Assembly (NCBI RefSeq): GCF_009938225.1
Contig: NZ_AP019657.1
Coordinates: forward strand, 2,604,001-2,668,000
Direction: 5' to 3'
Origin: Vibrio ponticus
GTDB taxonomy: Bacteria; Pseudomonadota; Gammaproteobacteria; Enterobacterales; Vibrionaceae
DNA: 64,000 nt
Notes under the pieces: generated by a model
Database searches by the model: none
Told to the model about the DNA's origin: nothing
Seen by the model: the letters and a program-made list of their open reading frames with translations, nothing else
In this document: piece after piece, positions 33,346 through 42,347 of the stretch
How the letters are laid out: every line of letters begins with the position of its first letter
Numbering within the stretch: the stretch's first letter is position 1
Program-made: the position numbers and the translations under genes

Positions 33346-34308
33346 TTAGAATAGTTCTTCAGCAACTTTGTATAGATCGTTACGTACTGGACGTTTCATG
33401 TTCTCGATCGCATCGATGATATCGTGGTGAACAAGTTGCTCTTTAACGATACCCACGCAACGACCACCGTGACCTTCTAGAAGTAGGTGAACAGCGTAGT
33501 TACCCATGCGCGATGCAAGTACGCGGTCAAACGCAGTCGGACGACCACCACGTTGAATGTGACCTAGAACCGTTGCACGAGTTTCACGACCTGTTGCCGC
33601 TTCAATCTCTTTCGCTAGTTCGTTAGCATCCATCATCAGCTCAGTTAGAGCGATGATTGCGTGTTTCTTACCTTTTTCGATGCCATCTTGGATATTGCCA
33701 ATTAGCTTCTCTTTGTCTAGACCAGTTTCAGGAGTAATGATGTACTCACAACCGCCAGCAATCGCAGACATTAGCGTTAGGTCACCACAATGACGGCCCA
33801 TGATCTCAACGATAGAGATACGTTGGTGAGATGATGAAGTATCACGAAGACGGTCAATCGCATCAATAACGGTGTTTAGTGCAGTTAGGTAACCGATTGT
33901 GTAATCAGTACCTGCGATATCGTTATCGATAGTGCCTGGCAGACCGATACATGGGTAACCCATTTCAGTTAGCTTTTTCGCACCCATGTAAGAACCGTCA
34001 CCACCGATAACAACCAGTGCATCAATGTCGTGCTTCTTCAGGTTTTCGATCGCTTTTTCACGAACTTCAACTTCACGGAATTCTGGGAAACGTGCAGAAC
34101 CTAGGAAAGTACCGCCTTTGTTGATCACATCAGACACGCTAGAGCGGTCCAGTTTCACGATGCGGTCTTCGTATAGACCTAAGTAACCGTCTTGAACGCC
34201 GTATACTTCCAAACCTTCAGATAACGCTGTACGTACTACGCCACGGATAGCTGCGTTCATACCAGGTGCATCACCACCACTCGTTAAAACACCGATCTTC
34301 TTAATCAT
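33346..34308 (-). CDS. pfkA: 6-phosphofructokinase
   Basis: 320 aa, the length of bacterial ATP-dependent PfkA. It commits fructose 6-phosphate to glycolysis, with allosteric control by ADP and PEP. Motifs are [45 protein letters not shown] with the catalytic aspartate, and [12 protein letters not shown]. The start at 34308 has GAGGGTGAG upstream; an 11-codon extension was rejected. Next upstream on the same strand are fieF and cpxP, as in E. coli. Confidence 0.97.
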   Translation of the reverse strand: MIKKIGVLTSGGDAPGMNAAIRGVVRTALSEGLEVYGVQDGYLGLYEDRIVKLDRSSVSDVINKGGTFLGSARFPEFREVEVREKAIENLKKHDIDALVVIGGDGSYMGAKKLTEMGYPCIGLPGTIDNDIAGTDYTIGYLTALNTVIDAIDRLRDTSSSHQRISIVEIMGRHCGDLTLMSAIAGGCEYIITPETGLDKEKLIGNIQDGIEKGKKHAIIALTELMMDANELAKEIEAATGRETRATVLGHIQRGGRPTAFDRVLASRMGNYAVHLLLEGHGGRCVGIVKEQLVHHDIIDAIENMKRPVRNDLYKVAEELF

Positions 34309-34579
34309 GCTCACCCTCGATTTTTGGGAATCTTGTTTCAATTTTTACGTTAGAGGCTTTCAAAACAAGCCGCTAACCAGATTCTTTAGTTGTGCAATAT
34401 GTTACCTTGCCTTGTAAGGAATACTACTTTTATTTGCACGAAATTATGTAAGTTTTCTACTTATGTAAGAGTATTACAGTTTTATTGGTTAACTTTGTTG
34501 ATACATATCAGTATCACGTTTATTTGTCGTATCGTTGAAAAGATAGTCAATTAAAACGCGTAATCCAACCTCTGTTTTG

Positions 34580-35488
34580 TTACCAATCTGCAGACTTTTG
34601 CAGTCGCTCGGAAGTATGCACAACCGAGTATGGGTCTTGGTGTATCAGGATATCCGCTTGCGGAAAGGCTGCCAGTAAACTGAGTTCAACCTGATCAGAA
34701 ATTCGATGCGCTTCTATTAATTTTAATTCATCCTCCAATTCGAGATGCAGCTGGATAAAACGCACTGGACCCGACATACGAGTTCGTAACTGATGCACCC
34801 CAAGCACCCCTTCAACCTGTAAGCAGACCTGTTTTATTTTCAGAAGCTCTTCCTCAGGGAGTTGGCGATCAAGCAGAGTTTGAATCGCCTCGTGTACCAT
34901 TTTGAACGCGCTATACAAAATATAGATGCCAATCCCCACTGCAAATACCGCATCCGCCTGTCCAAGCCCTGCCCAACTTAAGCCCAGCGCCAACATAATC
35001 GCCGCATTCATATAAAGGTCAGTTTGATAATGAAGGGAATCGGCTGCAATGGCTTGGCTACCCGTTTTTCGCACAACGCTCTTTTGGAAACGCACCAAAG
35101 CAAAAGTGACCAAGATGGCAAACAAACTCACATAAACACCGAGTTCTGGGGATTGTAAATCTTGCGGTCTAAAGAAACGCTCAATACCGTTGAGGATCAA
35201 AAACACCGCAGAACCCGAGATAAACATCGCCTGTGCTAACGCGGCGAGCGACTCCGCTTTACCATGACCAAAGCGGTGCTCTTTATCTGCTGGTTGCAAC
35301 GAGAAGCGAATCACCACTAAGTTAACGACTGATGCGGCAATATCGAGCATTGAATCAATCAGTGAAGCAAGTAAGCTCACCGATCCCGTGACCCACCAAA
35401 CCACTAGCTTAATAATTAATAGAAAAGTCGCGACTAGGGTCGCAGCCCATGCCGCCATAGTGACAAGCTTTGCGTAATCTTGTTTCAT
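34580..35488 (-). CDS. fieF: Cation-efflux pump FieF (cation diffusion facilitator)
   Basis: 302 aa. Homodimeric proton-coupled exporter of Fe(II)/Zn(II) with six membrane helices and a cytoplasmic metal-binding domain. Helix 2 carries the metal-site aspartates in LIDSMLDIAASVVN, the EHRFGHGKAESLAAL loop follows, and helix 5 has the second half-site in HYQTDLYMN. The C-terminal domain ends with histidine-containing strands. Order cpxP, fieF, pfkA is shared with E. coli, linking it to the envelope-stress neighbourhood. Confidence 0.93.
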   Translation of the reverse strand: MKQDYAKLVTMAAWAATLVATFLLIIKLVVWWVTGSVSLLASLIDSMLDIAASVVNLVVIRFSLQPADKEHRFGHGKAESLAALAQAMFISGSAVFLILNGIERFFRPQDLQSPELGVYVSLFAILVTFALVRFQKSVVRKTGSQAIAADSLHYQTDLYMNAAIMLALGLSWAGLGQADAVFAVGIGIYILYSAFKMVHEAIQTLLDRQLPEEELLKIKQVCLQVEGVLGVHQLRTRMSGPVRFIQLHLELEDELKLIEAHRISDQVELSLLAAFPQADILIHQDPYSVVHTSERLQKSADW

Positions 35489-35540
35489 CGTTGTTTTTTC
35501 ATCATTTGTGATGCCGCAATTATAACCAGCTTAGCCAAAA

Positions 35541-35570
35541 AGCAACAAGGCAGCCATTTGGCTGCCTTGG
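35541..35570 (-). terminator. Terminator of cpxP
   Basis: Ten-base-pair stem CAAGGCAGCC/GGCTGCCTTG (35546-35555 and 35560-35569) with an ATTT loop. On the minus strand T-rich sequence follows (35541 and below). Confidence 0.85.
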
Positions 35571-35587
35571 GATCATATCTAATTAAA

Positions 35588-36076
35588 TTAGCTGCGGTGT
35601 TTACGTTTTTCACCACATTTGTCCATACGCTCTTTGCTCAGTTCAACAAACTTAGCTTTTTGTTCTGGCGTCAGAACACTTAGCATTTGGTACTGCTTCT
35701 CGAGCATTTTAACCTTACGCTCAGTTTGCTGCTCAACCATTTGCTTCGCCAAATCGTTGGCTGCCGCTTGGTCAAAGTTGTCCGCTAATACCAACTGCTG
35801 CACTTTCTCGTGATGAGCTTGACGCTCGGCTTTACGCGCTTCAAAGTTCGCTTGGTAGTGCTCTTTCATCTGCGCTTTGTTTGCTTCACGCATCTCTTTA
35901 AGTTGATCTTTTTGTGCATCGGTTAAGTCCAACTGTTTCATGATGCCGCGGTCCATTCCACCTTGACAGTGTCCACCTTTATGCTCGCCTTTGCCGCCAA
36001 ATGCCAGTGCGCTTGCTGATGCAAATACCATTGGAACAACCGCCGCAGCCAATACAAGTTTCTTAACAGTTTTCAT
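35588..36076 (-). CDS. cpxP: CpxP/Spy-family periplasmic stress protein
   Basis: 162 aa. Periplasmic helical adaptor that inhibits the CpxA sensor and binds misfolded proteins. It has a signal peptide ending near SASALA (about residue 25), then a His/Gly-rich stretch, and the two LTxxQ motifs of the family (LTDAQ and LTPEQ). Two cysteines (in GHCQGG and DKCGEK) are unusual for E. coli CpxP as I recall. It is divergent from cpxRA with a perfect CpxR box in the shared promoter region, so it should be a Cpx target. Confidence 0.9.
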   Translation of the reverse strand: MKTVKKLVLAAAVVPMVFASASALAFGGKGEHKGGHCQGGMDRGIMKQLDLTDAQKDQLKEMREANKAQMKEHYQANFEARKAERQAHHEKVQQLVLADNFDQAAANDLAKQMVEQQTERKVKMLEKQYQMLSVLTPEQKAKFVELSKERMDKCGEKRKHRS

Positions 36077-36167
36077 AATCTATACCTTTTAAGTGTGTTA
36101 GTGAGGCTGCGATTGCAGCGCTTGAATATAGATTAGATCCCTGGAGGTAAATTGGCGTCTAGAGAGC

Positions 36168-36182
36168 GTAAAGATACGTAAA
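36168..36182. promoter_or_regulatory. CpxR binding site between cpxP and cpxR
   Basis: GTAAA-GATAC-GTAAA: an exact match to the tandem CpxR box GTAAA-N5-GTAAA. A further GTAAA half-site lies at 36147-36151 and an inverted one (TTTAC) at 36191-36195. The region serves both cpxP (minus) and cpxRA (plus). Confidence 0.85.
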
Positions 36183-36259
36183 GAGCAAAATTTACGCTAA
36201 TGCTTAACAGCAATAACCAGTAATATAATCAAGGTAACGCTTATATGAAGGGCAACGAA

Positions 36260-36943
36260 ATGGCGCATATCTTACTGATTGATGACGATACTGAATTAAC
36301 CAGTCTTCTCAAAGAAGTTCTTAGCTTTGAAGGTTTCACGGTTTCTGAAGCCAATGATGGTGAAGCAGGCTTAGCTGCGCTCACCAAAGAGATCGATCTG
36401 ATTCTACTGGATGTGATGATGCCAAAACTCAATGGCACGGAAACTCTAAAACGTATCCGTGACAAGTGGGAAACCCCAGTTTTGATGCTTACCGCCAAAG
36501 GGGAAGAAATTGATCGCGTTATCGGTTTAGAGCTCGGCGCAGATGATTACCTACCCAAGCCATTTAGCGATAGAGAGTTGCTTGCGCGCATTCGCGCTAT
36601 TTTACGTCGCACGCAAAATACCACCAGCAAATCAAGCGATTGCCTTGAGTATCAAGATATCAAAGTCTACCCGGGCAAACAGGAAGCTTACTGCCAAGAG
36701 CAGCTGATTGATTTAACTACGACCGAGTTTGCCCTATTGAGTCACTTTATTGCTCACCCTGGTGCGACCGTCACCAAAGAAGAACTCAGTTTAGATGTGC
36801 TTGGCAAGCGCCTCGCAGCCTTTGATCGCGCCATTGATATGCACGTGTCTAACCTACGCAAGAAACTGCCTGAACGTACCGATGGTAAACCAAGGATTAA
36901 AACTCTTCGCGGACGTGGCTACTTATTGGTGGAGGAAGATTAA
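36260..36943 (+). CDS. cpxR: Envelope-stress response regulator CpxR
   Basis: 227 aa, OmpR/PhoB family. The receiver domain has acidic pocket DDD at residues 8-10, phosphoacceptor Asp51 in LILLDVMMPKLNG, and the conserved lysine in YLPKPF. A winged helix follows, ending with the DNA-contact region KPRIKTLRGRGYLLV. An ATG at 36245 would add five residues. The start at 36260 gives Asp51 the same number as in E. coli and has AAGGG upstream. Its stop codon overlaps the cpxA start (TAATG). Confidence 0.96.
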   Translation: MAHILLIDDDTELTSLLKEVLSFEGFTVSEANDGEAGLAALTKEIDLILLDVMMPKLNGTETLKRIRDKWETPVLMLTAKGEEIDRVIGLELGADDYLPKPFSDRELLARIRAILRRTQNTTSKSSDCLEYQDIKVYPGKQEAYCQEQLIDLTTTEFALLSHFIAHPGATVTKEELSLDVLGKRLAAFDRAIDMHVSNLRKKLPERTDGKPRIKTLRGRGYLLVEED

Positions 36944-38367
36944 TGCGCTTTCCGCGTTTCACCAGCCTATATGGGCGTATCTTTGCGATTTTTTGGCTCA
37001 CTATGTTGTTAGTGGTGATTGCCGTGCTTGCGCTGCCCCATCTCGATCCCCGTAAGCCTCATGCTATTCCGGCGGAAAACTACAAACAGATGCAACTTTT
37101 CGCGGCATCGGTGGAAAAACGCTATCAAGGTGAAACCAACTTCAAACGGCTACTGCGCAGAATAGAGGCGGATCGCCCTGCCCCTTACCACTCGAAGTCA
37201 GATTCACGTGATGCTAAATCTCGCGCTCGAACGCCAAAGCCACTCTACTTTCTCACCGATCTCGATGGCAATATTGTCAGTATTCAGAAACAGCATGACT
37301 TCAAAATTCGTGCACTGCAAAACCTCATCTCCACCATTGAGTCACCAGAGCAACCAAAACAACGACTATACGGTCGGTTTATGGTCGCAGGTCCTGTCCC
37401 TGTTACCTTAGCCAATCAGCCATTGCATATGTACATCTCATTCAAGTGGGATGAGCCGCCACCGTTTCTGTTACGCCTTTTCGATCACCCGTTACAACTG
37501 CTACTGACCGTAATGCTAGTGAGTACCCCATTTTTACTGTGGCTTGCTTGGGCGTTGAGCCAACCAGCACGCAAGTTAGAACGCGCGGCGAAACGTGTCG
37601 CCAAAGGAGAATTCATTGCCGATCCAAGCTTAGAAAAAGGTACCTCTGAGTTTCGTCAAGCGGGGACGGCGTTCAACCAAATGGTCCAAGACGTCAATCA
37701 GATGATCTCCGGTCAGCAGCGCCTGTTATCGGATATTTCCCATGAATTGCGCTCACCATTGACTCGTCTACGCATGGCAACCGCACTGGCAACGCGCAAG
37801 CAAGGCGAGAGTCCAGAGCTAACGCGTATTGATACCGAAGCGCAGCGCCTAGAGCAGATGATCGCTGAACTGCTTGAACTGTCACGAACACAGTTAGACA
37901 GTCATACAGACAGAGAACAGCAACCACTATCCAGTTTATGGGAAGCCATATTAAGTGATGCGCAATTTGAAGCGGAGCAGATGAATAAAACACTCAGCTA
38001 CTCACCGATTCCCGAGCGAACCATTTCTGGCAAGCCCAAGTTATTGATGAGTGCGTTAGACAATATCGTACGCAACGCGATCCACTACGGAAAAGATCAA
38101 ATCGAAGTGTCGATCTTCGCCGATCGTGAACAAGTGATCGTCCATGTTGATGACAATGGTGAAGGCGTGCCAGAGCAGGAACTCGAAGCGATTTTCCGTC
38201 CTTTCTACCGAGTCTCAACGGCGCGAGACCGAGTGAGTGGTGGTACTGGATTAGGGCTAGCGATTACTCAAACCGCAGTGCGTCAACATAGCGGTACTAT
38301 CGAAGCAAGCCACAGCCCACTTGGTGGATTGCGAGTAACGGTGTGTTTACCACTGCTCTACGAATAA
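36943..38367 (+). CDS. cpxA: Envelope-stress sensor histidine kinase CpxA
   Basis: 474 aa. Two membrane helices (about 12-32 and 184-204) flank a periplasmic sensor domain of about 150 residues. A HAMP segment (205-257) follows, then the dimerisation helix with His267 in LLSDISHELRSPLTRLR, N-box ALDNIVRNAIHYG, G1 DDNGEGVP and G2 GGTGLGLAI. It phosphorylates and dephosphorylates CpxR in response to misfolded envelope proteins. It is translationally coupled to cpxR. Confidence 0.96.
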   Translation: MRFPRFTSLYGRIFAIFWLTMLLVVIAVLALPHLDPRKPHAIPAENYKQMQLFAASVEKRYQGETNFKRLLRRIEADRPAPYHSKSDSRDAKSRARTPKPLYFLTDLDGNIVSIQKQHDFKIRALQNLISTIESPEQPKQRLYGRFMVAGPVPVTLANQPLHMYISFKWDEPPPFLLRLFDHPLQLLLTVMLVSTPFLLWLAWALSQPARKLERAAKRVAKGEFIADPSLEKGTSEFRQAGTAFNQMVQDVNQMISGQQRLLSDISHELRSPLTRLRMATALATRKQGESPELTRIDTEAQRLEQMIAELLELSRTQLDSHTDREQQPLSSLWEAILSDAQFEAEQMNKTLSYSPIPERTISGKPKLLMSALDNIVRNAIHYGKDQIEVSIFADREQVIVHVDDNGEGVPEQELEAIFRPFYRVSTARDRVSGGTGLGLAITQTAVRQHSGTIEASHSPLGGLRVTVCLPLLYE

Positions 38368-38412
38368 GCCTATTTGCTACGTAACCGCGAATACCCTTAC
38401 AAAAACACAGTT

Positions 38413-38431
38413 GATAATCGATCTCATTATC
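38413..38431 (+). promoter_or_regulatory. Candidate Fur box upstream of sodA
   Basis: GATAATCGATCTCATTATC: a 19-bp site with perfect outer arms GATAAT/ATTATC, agreeing with the Fur consensus at 14 of 19 positions. It lies 36 bp before the sodA start. Fur control of Mn-SOD is established in E. coli. Confidence 0.65.
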
Positions 38432-38466
38432 ATTTAAAGTAAATCCTTCACCAAGGAGGATTTACT

Positions 38467-39075
38467 ATGTCGCATTTATTTCCAGAACTTCCTTATGCTT
38501 ATGACTCGTTAGAGCCATATCTCGATGCTAAAACAATGGAAGTTCATTACAGCAAACATCATCGTACTTATTACGATAAATTTATTGCCGCTATCGCAGG
38601 TAGCGACCTTGAAGCCGCCCGCCTAGAAGAGATCTTCGCCAATGTCTCTCAGTTATCACCCGCTGTGCGCAATAATGGTGGAGGCTATTACAACCATATT
38701 CTCTATTGGAATTGTATGGCGCCAAATGGTGGTGGGCAACCGAGTGGTCAATTAGCCCAAGCGATAACTCAAACCTTTGGTAGCTTCAGTGAGTTTCAAG
38801 AGCAATTCGCACAAGCCGCCGTCAATACCTTTGGTTCTGGTTTTGTGTGGTTAATCGTCAAAGATGGTCAACTAGAGATTGTTTCCACCCCTAACCAAGA
38901 TAACCCACTGATGGATGTCGCCTCGACACAAGGCGAGCCCATCCTTGCTTTGGATGTGTGGGAACATGCTTATTACATCAGCTATCAAAACCGTCGCCCG
39001 GAATACATCGATGCATGGTGGAATGTGGTCAACTGGTCAGCGATTGAAGATAACTATAGACAAGCTATCGCATAG
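38467..39075 (+). CDS. sodA: Superoxide dismutase, manganese type
   Basis: 202 aa. Metal ligands are in [15 protein letters not shown], and DVWEHAYY. Two features favour manganese over iron: the glycine-rich [13 protein letters not shown] in place of the AAQVWNH of iron enzymes, and glutamine in [11 protein letters not shown], the position that carries the active-site Gln in Mn-SOD. No signal peptide, so it is cytosolic. It starts after AAGGAGG, a strong ribosome binding site. The Fur-type site upstream fits iron-limitation control. Confidence 0.93.
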   Translation: MSHLFPELPYAYDSLEPYLDAKTMEVHYSKHHRTYYDKFIAAIAGSDLEAARLEEIFANVSQLSPAVRNNGGGYYNHILYWNCMAPNGGGQPSGQLAQAITQTFGSFSEFQEQFAQAAVNTFGSGFVWLIVKDGQLEIVSTPNQDNPLMDVASTQGEPILALDVWEHAYYISYQNRRPEYIDAWWNVVNWSAIEDNYRQAIA

Positions 39076-39098
39076 TCAGTTTACTAACAACGTCAGTC

Positions 39099-39125
39099 AG
39101 CGACGTGCATAACGTCGCTAAATTT
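39099..39125 (+). terminator. Possible terminator of sodA
   Basis: Eight-base-pair stem AGCGACGT/ACGTCGCT (39099-39106 and 39112-39119) with a GCATA loop. Only AAATTT follows, so termination may be weak. Confidence 0.45.
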
Positions 39126-39199
39126 CGCCTCTCTATCCCCCACATCCGTGCATACTGGTATACTCGATGCAGTTTTCTTCACTTATACCGTTAGATTCC

Positions 39200-39679
39200 A
39201 TGTTTGATATCGCTCTATACGAACCGGAAATTGCGCCAAATACTGGCAACATTATTCGACTGTGTGCCAACTGTGGCGCCAACCTACACCTAATCGAGCC
39301 ACTTGGTTTCGATTTAGAAGAGAAAAAAGTCCGCCGCGCTGGATTGGATTACCACGATCTTGCCCGCGTGAAACGTCATAAAAACCTACAAGCATTCCTC
39401 GACTATTTACGTGATGAACGTGAAGGCGATTACCGTATTTTCGCTTGTACCACCAAAACAACCGGTCATCACGTTGATGCCAAGTTCCAGCAAGGCGACG
39501 TGCTGCTATTTGGTCCGGAAACTCGCGGCTTGCCTGCCGATGTAATTGATAGCTTGCCAATGGAACAACGCATCCGCATTCCTATGATGCCAGATGCGCG
39601 TAGCCTCAACTTGTCGAATGCAGTGGCGATCATCGCGTACGAAGCGTGGCGCCAGATGGGATTTGACGGTGCGCAGTAA
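39200..39679 (+). CDS. trmL: tRNA (cytidine/uridine-34 2'-O)-methyltransferase TrmL
   Basis: 159 aa SPOUT-class (trefoil knot) enzyme that methylates the wobble base of tRNA-Leu isoacceptors. Motifs are [29 protein letters not shown] and [18 protein letters not shown], the last forming the SAM-binding knot. The ATG at 39200 begins at the conserved [11 protein letters not shown]; an 11-codon extension was rejected. A hairpin shared with fxsA follows. Confidence 0.94.
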   Translation: MFDIALYEPEIAPNTGNIIRLCANCGANLHLIEPLGFDLEEKKVRRAGLDYHDLARVKRHKNLQAFLDYLRDEREGDYRIFACTTKTTGHHVDAKFQQGDVLLFGPETRGLPADVIDSLPMEQRIRIPMMPDARSLNLSNAVAIIAYEAWRQMGFDGAQ

Positions 39680-39691
39680 GCGTAGATTTTT

Positions 39692-39724
39692 GATATAACT
39701 TCGATATAGCTTCGATATAAAAAG
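39692..39724. repeat. Three tandem 11-bp repeats after trmL
   Basis: GATATAACTTC, GATATAGCTTC and GATATAAAAAG in direct succession, the last running into the terminator stem. It looks like a small slippage-type duplication. Confidence 0.7.
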
Positions 39725-39744
39725 GGCGCCGAAGCGCCCTTTGT
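39719..39744. terminator. Terminator between trmL and fxsA
   Basis: Nine-base-pair stem AAAGGGCGC/GCGCCCTTT (39721-39729 and 39734-39742) with a CGAA loop. The A-run on its left makes it strongest for fxsA on the minus strand, but it may act both ways. Confidence 0.85.
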
Positions 39745-39761
39745 GTGAATGAATACCAAGC

Positions 39762-40301
39762 TTAGTTGAGCTTGTGACGATCATTGTCATCGTCATCTTT
39801 GCGCTCATATTCACCTTCAAAGGTGTTGCCATTATCACCGCGTTGATCAAATGGATTACGCTGAAATGGATCTTGGTCGAAACCACCTTGCTCACCAAAG
39901 CCGCTTTGATTGCCAAACCCGCCGTGGAAACTGCCACCGACGGATTTCACCACCATTTTGCTCATCAGATACTTAGCAATTGCAGCGCGAGGCGCTGGCA
40001 GCAATACTAACATACCCAAGGCATCGGTCATAAAACCCGGAGTCAGCAGTAATACACCTGCAACCGCTAACATCACACCTTCAAAAATTTGCTGAGCCGG
40101 CAACTCACCTTGCTGCAGACGATTTTGCACGTTCATCAACGTCTGCAAACCTTGACTGCGCACTAATGATGCCCCGACAAACGCGGTGATCAGCACCAGC
40201 GCAATGGTCGGCCATAAACCAAGAAACCCGCCTACTTGGATAAACAGGCCAATTTCAATAATCGGTACTAAGATAAATAGTAAAAGTAAGATAGGAAACA
40301 C
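39762..40301 (-). CDS. fxsA: FxsA-family inner-membrane protein
   Basis: 179 aa. In E. coli overproduction of FxsA lets F plasmid-bearing cells resist phage T7 exclusion; its normal role is unknown. Membrane helices at about residues 3-20, 25-45 and 70-100 are followed by a hydrophilic Gly/Asn/Gln/Asp-rich tail (about 115-179). I chose the GTG at 40301 because GGAGG lies four to five bases before it and it begins at the first helix (FPILLLLFILVPIIEIGLF). A GTG at 40322 would add seven residues. The fxsA/aspA adjacency is as in E. coli. Confidence 0.88.
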   Translation of the reverse strand: MFPILLLLFILVPIIEIGLFIQVGGFLGLWPTIALVLITAFVGASLVRSQGLQTLMNVQNRLQQGELPAQQIFEGVMLAVAGVLLLTPGFMTDALGMLVLLPAPRAAIAKYLMSKMVVKSVGGSFHGGFGNQSGFGEQGGFDQDPFQRNPFDQRGDNGNTFEGEYERKDDDDNDRHKLN

Positions 40302-40755
40302 AGGCCCTCCTTTGTTACGCACACATTAGCGCTAACTCACCATTGCGACAACTGTTTCCCTATTCGAAATGTTAGAAATCGTGACCGTTCATCTTAAGTG
40401 TACGAAAACTGACAGATATCACATCATCAATAGGGTTAAGTATGGTTGGTCGAGTCCATCGTGACTAGGAAAACACCCCAAAATAGCGGAGGGTGTTAAC
40501 AATAAAAATGCCTAGTTTTCGACTCTGGTTAACAAGCGAGGGTTACTGGATGAAGTACGTCAAAGCAATGAAATATTTTTCATTGCTTTGGTGCAAATAG
40601 TGATCCAGTTACTATTTTTATGAATTGGGTCCAGTATCATGTGGCACATAAGTCAGGACGGATTTTCAGCCAACATTTCTGGCGAATGGATTCTTAATTT
40701 CAGAATTGGCATGACATTCAGCTTAATTTGATAATAATTCTTAAAGGATCCACCT
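40302..40755. other. Gene-free, highly structured spacer between fxsA and aspA
   Basis: 454 bp without a convincing gene, between divergent promoters. It contains two nested hairpins. The first has outer arms ACTAGG/CCTAGT (40464-40469, 40511-40516) and inner arms AACACCC/GGGTGTT (40472-40478, 40491-40497). The second has outer arms GTTACTGGAT/ATCCAGTTAC (40542-40551, 40603-40612, one mismatch) around a perfect 13-bp stem, CAAAGCAATGAAA against 40578-40590, with a TATT loop, and is followed by TATTTTTATG. The aspA promoter and any CRP or FNR sites must lie downstream, but I cannot assign them with confidence. Confidence 0.65.
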
Positions 40756-42195
40756 ATGGCTACCCTTACAGCGACTAATTCAGCTACTCGTATCGAAGAA
40801 GATCTACTGGGCGAGCGTCACGTTCCAGCAGATGCCTACTACGGTATCCACACGCTACGCGCAATCGAAAACTTCAACATTTCTAACGTTACCATTTCAG
40901 ATGTACCAGAGTTTGTGCGCGGCATGGTAATGACGAAGAAAGCTGCAGCACTAGCCAACAAAGAGCTAGGCGCAATTCCAAAAGAAGTGGCTGATTACAT
41001 TCTTCAAGCGTGTGATTTGATCCTTGAAACAGGTAAGTGCATGGATCAATTCCCATCAGACGTCTTCCAAGGCGGCGCTGGCACTTCTGTAAACATGAAC
41101 ACCAACGAAGTGATTGCTAACGTTGCGCTTGAACTGATGGGTAAAGAGAAAGGTGAATACCACTTCATCAACCCAAATGATCACGTTAACAAGAGCCAAT
41201 CAACCAACTGTGCTTACCCAACCGGTTTCCGTATCGCGGTTTACAACAGCGTACATAAACTAATGGACGCAATTGAGTACCTAAAAGGCGCATTTGAACT
41301 GAAAGCTCAAGAGTTTAAAGGCGTACTTAAAATGGGTCGTACTCAGCTGCAAGACGCGGTACCAATGACCGTTGGTCAAGAGTTCCACGCATGGGCTGTG
41401 ACACTAAACGAAGAGATTCGTGCTCTAGACTACACCTCAAAGCTACTGCTTGAAATCAACCTAGGTGCAACAGCCATCGGTACAGGTCTAAACGCACCTG
41501 CTGGTTACCAAGGTCTTGCGGTTAAACACCTAAGTGAAGTGACGGGCTTAGAAGTCGTGCCAGCTGAAGACTTGATTGAAGCGACATCAGACTGTGGCGC
41601 TTACGTAATGACGCATGGCGCCCTAAAACGCCTAGCGGTTAAACTGTCTAAGATCTGTAACGACTTACGTCTGCTTTCTTCTGGTCCTCGCGCAGGTCTA
41701 AATGAATTGAACCTACCTGAACTACAAGCCGGTTCATCAATCATGCCAGCAAAAGTCAACCCGGTAATTCCAGAAGTAGTAAACCAAGTGTGCTTTAAAG
41801 TACTCGGTAACGACAACACCATCTCATTTGCCGCAGAAGGCGGTCAGCTACAGCTGAACGTAATGGAACCGGTTATCGCACAAAGCATGTTTGAGTCTAT
41901 CTCTCTACTACACAATGCATGTGTGAACCTACGCGATAAGTGTATTGACGGCATCACAGTGAACAAAGAAATCTGTGAGAACTACGTTTACAACTCAATC
42001 GGTATCGTGACTTACCTAAACCCATACATTGGTCACCATGAAGGCGACATCGTGGGCAAAATCTGTGCAGAAACCGGTAAGAGCGTGCGCGAAGTGGTGC
42101 TGGATCGCGGATTATTGACCGCTGAGGAGCTTGACGAGATCCTTTGCGTTGAAAACTTCATGCATCCAACGTATAAAGCCAAACGTTACGAATAA
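40756..42195 (+). CDS. aspA: Aspartate ammonia-lyase (aspartase)
   Basis: 479 aa, aspartase/fumarase superfamily. It deaminates L-aspartate to fumarate and ammonia. Visible are [14 protein letters not shown], the family signature [12 protein letters not shown] with the catalytic serine loop, and [12 protein letters not shown]. One oddity is residue 152: the motif reads [12 protein letters not shown], where E. coli aspartase as I recall has STND. The rest of the protein is closely similar to E. coli. It is preceded by AAAGGATCC, has its own terminator, and is followed by dcuA, which exports or exchanges its product. Confidence 0.96.
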   Translation: MATLTATNSATRIEEDLLGERHVPADAYYGIHTLRAIENFNISNVTISDVPEFVRGMVMTKKAAALANKELGAIPKEVADYILQACDLILETGKCMDQFPSDVFQGGAGTSVNMNTNEVIANVALELMGKEKGEYHFINPNDHVNKSQSTNCAYPTGFRIAVYNSVHKLMDAIEYLKGAFELKAQEFKGVLKMGRTQLQDAVPMTVGQEFHAWAVTLNEEIRALDYTSKLLLEINLGATAIGTGLNAPAGYQGLAVKHLSEVTGLEVVPAEDLIEATSDCGAYVMTHGALKRLAVKLSKICNDLRLLSSGPRAGLNELNLPELQAGSSIMPAKVNPVIPEVVNQVCFKVLGNDNTISFAAEGGQLQLNVMEPVIAQSMFESISLLHNACVNLRDKCIDGITVNKEICENYVYNSIGIVTYLNPYIGHHEGDIVGKICAETGKSVREVVLDRGLLTAEELDEILCVENFMHPTYKAKRYE

Positions 42196-42203
42196 CAAAT
42201 ACC

Positions 42204-42230
42204 AGAAGGGTCCCGCAAGGACCCTTTTTT
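42204..42230 (+). terminator. Terminator of aspA
   Basis: Eight-base-pair stem AAGGGTCC/GGACCCTT (42206-42213 and 42219-42226) with a CGCAA loop, then T's. Confidence 0.9.
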
Positions 42231-42347
42231 AACGCCGCAATTTGGCGATTAAATTTACCTTATGATGTATTGCGCGTTTTGCCTAAGCACTTTTTGCTTA
42301 TGCCGCTAACATCATGGAATAAAACTTAAAAAGACGGGGGTCATTTT

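Noticed and set aside
40561..40590. 13-bp hairpin upstream of aspA as an intrinsic terminator
   Set aside because: The stem is AT-rich and is followed by GGTGC rather than a T-run, with no upstream plus-strand gene. It is listed as an unexplained structure instead.
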